From assembly GCA_945888565.1 (NCBI GenBank), contig CAMDAL010000002.1, forward strand, positions 1 through 29,608: DNA of 29,608 nt, given 5' to 3'. The position numbers and the translations under genes were made by a program. The DNA comes from Devosia equisanguinis (GTDB lineage: Bacteria; Pseudomonadota; Alphaproteobacteria; Rhizobiales; Devosiaceae). The notes beneath the pieces are model-generated. The model had not been told where the DNA came from. It worked only from the letters and a program-made list of their open reading frames with translations, and did no database searches. This document shows, one piece after another, positions 23,936-29,608 of the stretch. Position 1 is the first letter of the stretch, and every line of letters begins with the position of its first letter.

Positions 23936-24362
23936 TCTGTTCTTCGAGCGGCACATGCCGCATGTGCCGCGGTCGATGTTCGACCTCGTGAGCGACCTCG
24001 AGGCCTACCCGCGCTTTGTCCCCAACTGCAAGGCGATGGACGTCCGGCCACAGGCGGACGGATCGCGACTGGCGAAGATGACGATCTCGTTCGGCCCGAT
24101 CACCCAGGCCTATACGAGCCGCGTGACCGCCGACCCGCAGGCGATGACCATCACCGCGGTGGCGGTCGACGGGCCGTTCGCCTACCTCGACAGCAAGTGG
24201 ACGTTCTCCCCTGAAGGTTCGGGGACGCGCGTGCGCTTCGACGTCGACTTCAAGATCTCAAACCCGCTGATCGCCGCGGTGGCCGAGCCAGCGTTTGCGT
24301 CCAAGCAGGACGAAATCATCGACGCGTTTGGCGACGAGGCCGACCGGCGGTTCGGGACCTAA
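23928..24362 (+). CDS. RatA/COQ10-like SRPBCC protein
   Basis: A 144-aa START-like (SRPBCC) protein of the COQ10/RatA group. The N-terminal segment VPRSMFDLVSDLEAYPRFVP (13-32) and the C-terminal SKWTFSPEG... and VRFDVDFKISNPLI segments are typical. Yeast Coq10 binds ubiquinone and aids respiration; E. coli RatA was described as a ribosome-associated toxin. Which applies here cannot be told, but alphaproteobacterial copies next to lipA are more often linked to quinone function. The ATG lies inside the last codons of lipA (8-base overlap). The stop abuts the stop of the convergent PncC gene with no gap. Confidence 0.85.
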   Translation: MPDLFFERHMPHVPRSMFDLVSDLEAYPRFVPNCKAMDVRPQADGSRLAKMTISFGPITQAYTSRVTADPQAMTITAVAVDGPFAYLDSKWTFSPEGSGTRVRFDVDFKISNPLIAAVAEPAFASKQDEIIDAFGDEADRRFGT

Positions 24363-24857
24363 TCAGCCCCGGGCGAAGTCCCGCAGCATCTTGAGCGCCT
24401 GCACCACGGTGGCGTGACGCACGGCGTCGCGATCCATCTTGGCGAATACCTTGCGGACGTGCTTGGTCTCTTCATCGCTGGCGAGGGCGAAGTGCACGAG
24501 GCCGACGGGCTTGTCGGCGGTGCCGCCGTCGGGACCAGCCACACCGGTGACGGCGATGGCAATGTGCGTGCCGGCGGTGCCGAGCGCCCCTTCGGCCATG
24601 GCGACTGCAACCTGCTCGGAGACCGCGCCGTGCTGCTTCAGCAGCGCATAGGGCACGCCGATCTGGCTGATCTTGGCCTCGTTGGCGTAGGTGATGAAGC
24701 CGCCATAAACGACGGCCGATGAGCCGGGAACGGCGGTCAATGCCCCAGCGATGAGGCCGCCGGTGCAGCTTTCGGCAGTCGCAACGGTGAGGCCTTTTGC
24801 CTTGAGCGCCTGAATCGTCTCGGCGGCGAGCGTGGCGATGTCGTTGTGGAGCTTCAT
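24363..24857 (-). CDS. Nicotinamide-nucleotide amidohydrolase PncC (CinA C-terminal domain)
   Basis: A 164-aa stand-alone CinA C-terminal domain. Such enzymes deamidate nicotinamide mononucleotide to nicotinic acid mononucleotide in NAD recycling. The hallmark TAESCTGG places the proposed nucleophile Ser30 (27-34). VYGGFITYANEAK (50-62), VSEQVA and TGVAGPDGGTADKPVG are all present. The N-terminal MoaB-like domain of full CinA is absent, as in many proteobacterial PncC proteins. It follows ispDF by three bases on the minus strand and is probably cotranscribed. The ATG at 24857 gives the family-standard length. Confidence 0.93.
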   Translation of the reverse strand: MKLHNDIATLAAETIQALKAKGLTVATAESCTGGLIAGALTAVPGSSAVVYGGFITYANEAKISQIGVPYALLKQHGAVSEQVAVAMAEGALGTAGTHIAIAVTGVAGPDGGTADKPVGLVHFALASDEETKHVRKVFAKMDRDAVRHATVVQALKMLRDFARG

Positions 24858-24860
24858 TGG

Positions 24861-26069
24861 CTAGTTCTCTCGTCTGGGCAGTTCGATGGATGCGGTGGCC
24901 ATGGCGACGATGCCTTCGCGACGGCCGACAAAGCCCAGCTCTTCGCTGGTCGTGGCTTTGACGGCGACGCGTGATGGCGTGGTGCTGCAGATTCCGGCGA
25001 TGGCCGCCTTCATCGCCGCAACGTGTGGGCCGATCCGTGGCGCTTCGGCCACGATGGTGATGTCGAGGTTGACGACTCGCCCGCCGCGCGCGGCGACGAG
25101 GCCAGCCGCATGGGCCAGGAAGATCGACGAGGCGGCGCCCTTCCACTGCGGGTCGGACGGCGGGAAGAACGAGCCGATATCGCCCTCGCCCAGCGCGCCG
25201 TAGATGGCGTCGGTGAGGGCGTGAAGCGCTACGTCTGCGTCGGAGTGACCCTTGAGCTTGTGGGTGTGCGCAATCTCGACCCCGCCCAGCCAGACGGCAC
25301 TGCCGGGCTCGAAAGGGTGGACGTCGAAGCCGCTTCCGATGCGGGTTTCCATGGCCTGTCCCACGTCTGAGGTTCCTGCAAGGAGCCGCTCGGCGCGAGC
25401 AAAATCCTCGGGATGGGTGATCTTGATGTTACGGGTGCTGCCCGGCGTCAGGGCGACGGTGAGCCCGGCCCATTCGGCGATTGCCGCATCGTCGGTGAAC
25501 TCGCGTGGCATGCGGGTGGCGCGCAGGTGGGCCGAGAGAATCTGTGGGAAACGGAAGCCTTGCGGCGTCTGCGCCGCGAAAAGGGTGTTGCGGTCTTCGG
25601 TGGCAGCCACGGTCCGGCCATCGAGCGACCGCTTGATGGTGTCGGTGACCGGCACGACGGGCAGGGCGGCTTCGGACGAGGCGAGTGCACCGATGACGCC
25701 ATCGATGACCTCAGGGGACGTGAGCGGGCGGGCTGCATCTTGGATCAGAACGAGGTCGGGGCGTTTCGGGCCCAGAGCCTGCAACCCGGCCAGCACGGAG
25801 CCCTGGCGAGTCGCCGCCCCGGTCACCGGCGGCAGCAGGCGTGGGTCGTCGAGGCCGAGAGCTGCGAAGCGCCCCGCGTGGTCCGCGTGGATGACAGGGA
25901 GGACCCAGGTCACGTGGGCATCGGCGAGGAACGCCTTGATGGTACGGCTGAGGACGGCCTCGCCGAGCAGTTCGCGATACTGCTTCGGCTCCGGTTCGCC
26001 CCCGGCGCTGGCACGCTCGCCGCGTCCGGCGGCAACCACAATGGCGGCAATGGTTCTTGTGCCCGTCAT
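24861..26069 (-). CDS. ispDF: Bifunctional IspD/IspF (MEP isoprenoid pathway)
   Basis: Fusion enzyme of 402 aa catalysing two non-consecutive steps of the MEP pathway. The IspD part (about 1-232) makes CDP-methylerythritol; it has the nucleotide-binding AAIVVAAGRGERASAGG...PKQY (8-31) and IQDAARPL (109-116). The IspF part (about 243-402) makes the cyclodiphosphate; its metal ligands are Asp249, His251 (GFDVHPF) and His283 (GHSDADVALHAL), with KATTSEELGFVGR near the end. The fusion is typical of alphaproteobacteria. The ATG at 26069 has GGAAAG just upstream. It lies divergent from dusB and is followed by pncC. Confidence 0.96.
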   Translation of the reverse strand: MTGTRTIAAIVVAAGRGERASAGGEPEPKQYRELLGEAVLSRTIKAFLADAHVTWVLPVIHADHAGRFAALGLDDPRLLPPVTGAATRQGSVLAGLQALGPKRPDLVLIQDAARPLTSPEVIDGVIGALASSEAALPVVPVTDTIKRSLDGRTVAATEDRNTLFAAQTPQGFRFPQILSAHLRATRMPREFTDDAAIAEWAGLTVALTPGSTRNIKITHPEDFARAERLLAGTSDVGQAMETRIGSGFDVHPFEPGSAVWLGGVEIAHTHKLKGHSDADVALHALTDAIYGALGEGDIGSFFPPSDPQWKGAASSIFLAHAAGLVAARGGRVVNLDITIVAEAPRIGPHVAAMKAAIAGICSTTPSRVAVKATTSEELGFVGRREGIVAMATASIELPRREN

Positions 26070-26141
26070 CGTCTTTCCATAAGAGGCTGCCAGCGGAGCG
26101 CTGCTGGTCTATCGGCGCCCCGCCGGATCAGCAAGGCCCCC

Positions 26142-26225
26142 ATGCAGTTCTATCGCCATAGAAGCGCGATCCGTGGTTGCGCGTGGCGGTTTTTTGACTA
26201 TTCTGCGGGCAATCCCTCCAAATGA
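26142..26225 (+). other. Short open frame and hairpin in the dusB leader
   Basis: The 174-base gap between ispDF and dusB holds an ATG frame of 27 codons (26142-26225), ending 18 bases before the dusB start. Inside it, CGCCA (26154-26158) can pair with TGGCG (26184-26188), and CGCG (26165-26168) with CGCG (26180-26183), with a six-base bulge, followed by six T residues at 26190-26195. This resembles an attenuator, but the pairing is imperfect and the frame may be chance. A candidate promoter (TTGCGC 26177-26182, TATTCT 26199-26204) overlaps the same stretch. Confidence 0.25.
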
Positions 26226-26243
26226 GCAAATCTGGGGCAGTTA

Positions 26244-27245
26244 GTGTCTGAGTTTGCCTGCGCTTTGAGCATCGCCGGCCACGAGTTGCCCAACCGGGCG
26301 TTTCTCGCGCCGATGGCCGGCATCACCGACGCACCGATGCGCCGCCTCGCCGAGCGTTTCGGCGCGGGCCTGGTCGTGTCCGAGATGATCGCCAGCGCCG
26401 CCCTCGCCACCGGGCAGGACCTGATGGTGCGCAAGCTCAACAAATCCGGCGACCTGCCGCATGTCGTGCAGATCGCCGGCTGCGAGGCGCACTGGATGAA
26501 GCGCGGCGCCGAAATCGCCTGCGAGGCCGGCGCCGACATCGTCGATATCAACATGGGCTGTCCGAGCAAGCGGGTGACCAACGGCTATGCCGGCTCGGCG
26601 CTGATGCGGGTGCCCGACGAAGCCCTCAAGCTTATCGAAGCCGTGGTGGCTGCGACGCCGCTGCCGGTGACGGTGAAAATGCGGCTCGGCTGGGACGACG
26701 ACTCGCTGAACGCCGCCGAGCTGGCGCGGCGCGCCGTCGATGCCGGAGCGCAGATGATCACGGTGCACGGGCGGACGCGGCAGCAGTTCTACAAGGGCGA
26801 GGCCCGCTGGGACCTGGTACGGCCAGTGGTCGAGGCGGTGAAGGTGCCGGTGGTGGTCAACGGCGACATCACGACGCTGGAGCGGGCGCAGGAAGCGCTG
26901 CGGCTGTCGGGCGCGGCAGCGGTGATGATCGGCCGCGGCGCGCAGGGACAGCCGTGGAAGGTCGGGCAGATCGGGGCGGGGCTGATGGACAAGCCGGCCA
27001 ACGATGCGCCGACGGGCGAAGAACTCACCGCGATCGTCGCCGAGCACTACGAAGCCGTGCTCAGCGACTATGGCACCCATGTCGGGGTGCGCGTGGCCCG
27101 CAAGCATCTCGACTGGTATCTCGATGCGGCGGGAATTGTGTTGGAGAAGCCGGTGCGTGCGTTACTGCTGGGGTCGGAAGACCCGGCCGAGGTGATGGGG
27201 CTGATCCGCACCGTGTACACCGATGGCTGGAGACATGCGGCATGA
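26244..27245 (+). CDS. dusB: tRNA-dihydrouridine synthase, DusB (NifR3) type
   Basis: FMN-dependent enzyme of 333 aa that reduces specific uridines in tRNA. The N-terminal barrel start is LAPMAGITDAPMRRL. The active-site Cys106 is in INMGCPSKRVTNGYAGSAL (E. coli DusB Cys100). The FMN-binding segments VKMRLGWDDD, TVHGRTRQQFY and VVNGDITT (the usual family blocks) are intact. The start is GTG 26244; an in-frame stop at 26223-26225 bars any far upstream start. In alphaproteobacteria this gene is called nifR3 and heads the ntrBC operon, as here: its stop overlaps the ntrB start by four bases (ATGA). Confidence 0.95.
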   Translation: MSEFACALSIAGHELPNRAFLAPMAGITDAPMRRLAERFGAGLVVSEMIASAALATGQDLMVRKLNKSGDLPHVVQIAGCEAHWMKRGAEIACEAGADIVDINMGCPSKRVTNGYAGSALMRVPDEALKLIEAVVAATPLPVTVKMRLGWDDDSLNAAELARRAVDAGAQMITVHGRTRQQFYKGEARWDLVRPVVEAVKVPVVVNGDITTLERAQEALRLSGAAAVMIGRGAQGQPWKVGQIGAGLMDKPANDAPTGEELTAIVAEHYEAVLSDYGTHVGVRVARKHLDWYLDAAGIVLEKPVRALLLGSEDPAEVMGLIRTVYTDGWRHAA

Positions 27246-28372
27246 TCAAGCCCGTCGCCCCCGGCCTCGCCACGGCAGTGCTGCAGGCCCTGCCGCAGCC
27301 GGTGATCGTCTGCGCCGAAGACCATCGCATCGTGTTCGTGAACTATGCCGCCGAGGCCTTCTTCGGCGCGTCGCTGAGCGTGCTGAGCCGCCAGCGGCTG
27401 GACGACCTGATTGCCTTCGGCTCGCCCATTATCGGTCTTGTCGAGGCGGTGATCGAGCGGCGTGCGCCGATGACCGAATACCGCGTTCGCGTCGGTTCGT
27501 CGCGCTTCGGCGACGCGGCCGATGACCGCGTGGTGGACGTCTTCGCCACTCCGCTGGAGGGAGACGAGACTATCGCACTGCTGTTCCAGGAGCGCACCAT
27601 GGCCGACAAGATCGATCGCCAGCTGGTGAGCCGCGGCGCGGCACGCTCGGTCACGGGCCTCGCTTCCATGCTGGCCCACGAGATCAAGAACCCGCTGTCG
27701 GGCATCCGCGGCGCGGCCCAATTGCTCGAGCAATCGGTGACACCGGACGAGTTGCCACTGGCGCGGCTGGTTCGTGACGAGGTCGATCGCATCGTGGATC
27801 TGATCGACAGGGTAGAGGTGTTCGGCGACGAGCGGCCGATTGAGCGCGAACCGATCAACATCCACGTCATCCTCGACCGGGTGAAGCTGCTGGCGCGCAG
27901 CGGCGTTGCCAAGGGCATCACCTTCACGGAGGAGTACGACCCTTCGCTGCCGCCGGTGGCGGGCAACCGCGACCAGTTGATCCAGGTGTTCCTTAACCTG
28001 GTGAAGAACGCGGCCGAAGCTCTGGAGCGGGTCAACAAGCCGGAGATCCGGTTCTCGACGGCGTTCCGACCCGGCATCCGCATTTCCGTGCAGGGCGTTT
28101 CCGAGCGTATCTCGCTGCCCCTCGAGATCATCATCGAGGACAATGGTCCCGGGATCGCACCCGACATGGTGCCGATCATTTTCGATCCGTTCGTGACGTC
28201 GAAGTCCAACGGCTCCGGACTGGGACTCGCGCTGGTGGCCAAGATCATCGGCGACCATGGCGGTGTCGTCGACATGGACAGCCGCCCGGGGCGGACCCGC
28301 TTCCGTATCCTGCTGCCGGTCGCGACGCGCCCGGTCGCGACTGAGACGACCGAAGGGGCCATGCCAAAATGA
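27242..28372 (+). CDS. ntrB: Nitrogen regulation sensor histidine kinase NtrB
   Basis: Cytosolic histidine kinase/phosphatase of 376 aa that controls NtrC in response to nitrogen state, usually through PII proteins. A PAS-type sensor domain covers about 15-115. The H-box has phospho-acceptor His146 in LAHEIKNPLSGIRGAAQLLE. The ATP-binding domain has Asn256 (NLVKNAAEAL), the G1 box EDNGPGI (299-305), the F box FDPFVTSK (314-321) and the G2 box GSGLGLAL (324-331). There are no membrane helices, in line with NtrB and unlike NtrY. The start lies in the ATGA overlap with dusB; the stop overlaps ntrC in the same way. Confidence 0.95.
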   Translation: MIKPVAPGLATAVLQALPQPVIVCAEDHRIVFVNYAAEAFFGASLSVLSRQRLDDLIAFGSPIIGLVEAVIERRAPMTEYRVRVGSSRFGDAADDRVVDVFATPLEGDETIALLFQERTMADKIDRQLVSRGAARSVTGLASMLAHEIKNPLSGIRGAAQLLEQSVTPDELPLARLVRDEVDRIVDLIDRVEVFGDERPIEREPINIHVILDRVKLLARSGVAKGITFTEEYDPSLPPVAGNRDQLIQVFLNLVKNAAEALERVNKPEIRFSTAFRPGIRISVQGVSERISLPLEIIIEDNGPGIAPDMVPIIFDPFVTSKSNGSGLGLALVAKIIGDHGGVVDMDSRPGRTRFRILLPVATRPVATETTEGAMPK

Positions 28373-29608
28373 GCCACACTGTTCTGCTTGCCGACGACGA
28401 TGCCGCCATCCGCATGGTGCTGAACCAGGCGCTTACGCGGGCCGGCTACGAGGTGCGGCCCACCGGCAACCTCTCCACCATGTGGAACTGGGTGAGCCGC
28501 GGGGAAGGGGACCTGCTGATCACCGACGTGATGATGCCCGACGGCAATGCCTTCGACATCATGCCCAAGATCAAGAAGCTGCGTCCCGACCTGCCGGTCG
28601 TGGTGATGAGCGCGCAGAACACCTTCATGACGGCGATCCGCGCCAACGAGGTCGGTGCCTACGAGTACCTGCCGAAGCCCTTCGATATCGCCGAGGTGCT
28701 CTCGGTGGTGGCGCGGGCCCTGGCGGACGCCAAGAAGCCGCCATCGGGCGAGAAGAAGGTCGACGAGCCTGGCGAGACCATGCCGCTGGTCGGGCGGTCG
28801 CCGGCAATGCAGGACATTTACCGCGCGCTCGCCCGGCTGATGCAGACCGACCTGACCGTGATGATCACCGGCGAGAGCGGCACCGGCAAGGAACTGGTGG
28901 CGCGGGCGCTGCACAATTTCGGCAAGCGCCGCAACGGCCCGTTCGTCGCGATCAACATGGCCGCCATTCCGCGCGACCTGATTGAGGCGGAACTGTTCGG
29001 CCACGAGAAGGGTGCTTTCACCGGTGCCACAGCGCGAACTTCGGGCCGTTTCGAGCAGGCCGAAGGTGGGACGCTGTTCCTCGACGAGATCGGCGACATG
29101 CCGATGGATGCCCAGACCCGCCTGCTGCGTGTGCTGCAGGAGGGCGAATACACGATGGTCGGCGGGCGCACTGCGATCAAGTCGAATGTCCGCATCGTGG
29201 CCGCAACGCACCGCGATCTGAGCCAGATGATCCGGCAGGGCCTGTTCCGCGAGGATCTGTACTATAGGCTCAACGTCGTTCCGATCCGCCTGCCGCCGCT
29301 GCGCGAGCGTGTCGATGACGTGAACGACCTGGTGCAGCACTTCCTGCGCGCCGCGCAGCGCGAGGGCGAGCCGGTCAAGACCATCGCGCCCGACGCCATC
29401 CGGCTGATGCAGAACTACTCCTGGCCGGGGAACATCCGAGAACTGGAGAACCTGGTCCGACGCCTGTCGGCGTTGTATGCGGACGAGAACATCTCGATCG
29501 AGATCGTACAGAACGAACTCAACCTCGCTGATCGCCAGCCGACGCCAACATCCTCCGGACCTGTCGACGTTTCCCCCGCGGTGGAAACGCACGTAGCCCA
29601 GGTGCTGC
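28369..29608 (+). CDS. ntrC: Nitrogen regulator NtrC, sigma-54 activator (cut by window edge)
   Basis: Response regulator and sigma-54 enhancer-binding protein; 413 codons are visible and the frame is open at the right edge. The receiver domain has acidic residues DDD (9-11), phospho-acceptor Asp53 (ITDVMMPDG) and Lys103 (YLPKPF). The AAA+ domain has Walker A GESGTGKE (168-175), the sigma-54 contact loop GAFTGA (215-220) and Walker B TLFLDE (235-240), plus YSWPGNIRELEN near the end. The C-terminal Fis-type DNA-binding domain lies beyond the window. It starts in an ATGA overlap with ntrB. In alphaproteobacteria ntrYX commonly follows, which cannot be checked here. Confidence 0.95.
   Translation, partial: MSHTVLLADDDAAIRMVLNQALTRAGYEVRPTGNLSTMWNWVSRGEGDLLITDVMMPDGNAFDIMPKIKKLRPDLPVVVMSAQNTFMTAIRANEVGAYEYLPKPFDIAEVLSVVARALADAKKPPSGEKKVDEPGETMPLVGRSPAMQDIYRALARLMQTDLTVMITGESGTGKELVARALHNFGKRRNGPFVAINMAAIPRDLIEAELFGHEKGAFTGATARTSGRFEQAEGGTLFLDEIGDMPMDAQTRLLRVLQEGEYTMVGGRTAIKSNVRIVAATHRDLSQMIRQGLFREDLYYRLNVVPIRLPPLRERVDDVNDLVQHFLRAAQREGEPVKTIAPDAIRLMQNYSWPGNIRELENLVRRLSALYADENISIEIVQNELNLADRQPTPTSSGPVDVSPAVETHVAQVL

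Noticed and set aside
25252..26225. Plus-strand frames opposite ispDF
   Set aside because: They are antisense to a complete IspDF with all metal ligands. Only the last 27 codons fall in intergenic DNA, and these are treated as a weak leader frame.
27343..29592. A 749-codon minus-strand open frame opposite ntrB and ntrC
   Set aside because: It lies antisense to two clear genes with intact catalytic motifs. Long antisense frames are expected at this GC content, and the translation is rich in His/Arg without a recognisable fold.

Overview
The window is GC-rich chromosomal DNA from an alphaproteobacterium. The order lipA-ratA / cinA-ispDF / dusB(nifR3)-ntrB-ntrC and the eno-ftsB-pdhA-pdhB-pdhC block, with a lipoyl domain fused to the E1-beta subunit, point to Hyphomicrobiales. 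A Devosia-like genus is my best guess, but it rests on gene order and protein style, not on a search. No tRNA, rRNA, CRISPR array, integrase, transposase or insertion sequence was seen. Genes are packed tightly, and no gene-free stretch exceeds about 205 bases.

Layout. (1) Positions 91-5716, plus strand: a five-gene translationally coupled operon with two peptide/opine/nickel-class ABC permeases, a fused double ATPase, an aldehyde dehydrogenase and an SDR oxidoreductase. It looks like an uptake-and-oxidation cassette whose solute-binding protein would lie left of the window. (2) Positions 5713-7223, minus strand: an alpha/beta hydrolase coupled to an FkbM-type methyltransferase. (3) Positions 7317-12638: small accessory genes. 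These are a TTC38-like TPR protein, a P1-family self-processing peptidase, a Cys-rich ATC-hydrolase-family protein, a lipoprotein, a YaiI/UPF0178 protein, an atypical NAD-dependent epimerase and a putative zinc-binding protein. (4) Positions 12733-24362, plus strand: the central-carbon block with enolase, FtsB/DivIC, pyruvate dehydrogenase E1-alpha, E1-beta, E2 and E3, then lipoate synthase and a RatA/COQ10-type protein. (5) Positions 24363-26069, minus strand: PncC/CinA C-terminal amidohydrolase and bifunctional IspDF. (6) Positions 26244 to the right edge: dusB, ntrB and ntrC, with ntrC cut by the window.

How the genes work together. Enolase makes phosphoenolpyruvate. The PDH complex (E1 heterodimer, E2 core, E3) turns pyruvate into acetyl-CoA, and LipA makes the lipoyl cofactor carried by both E1-beta and E2. 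DusB is the usual upstream partner of the NtrBC nitrogen two-component system.

The most unusual part is the PDH block. Seven extra small genes sit between or after its subunits at very short spacing: two small double-TM proteins between pdhA and pdhB, a yeast-FCY1-like cytosine deaminase between pdhB and pdhC, an SGNH hydrolase and a GNAT acetyltransferase between pdhC and lpd, and two YeaQ-like membrane proteins between lpd and lipA. Upstream of eno and of pdhA there are CG-centred palindromes of the shape used by LacI-family regulators. These are the best candidates for undescribed biology here.
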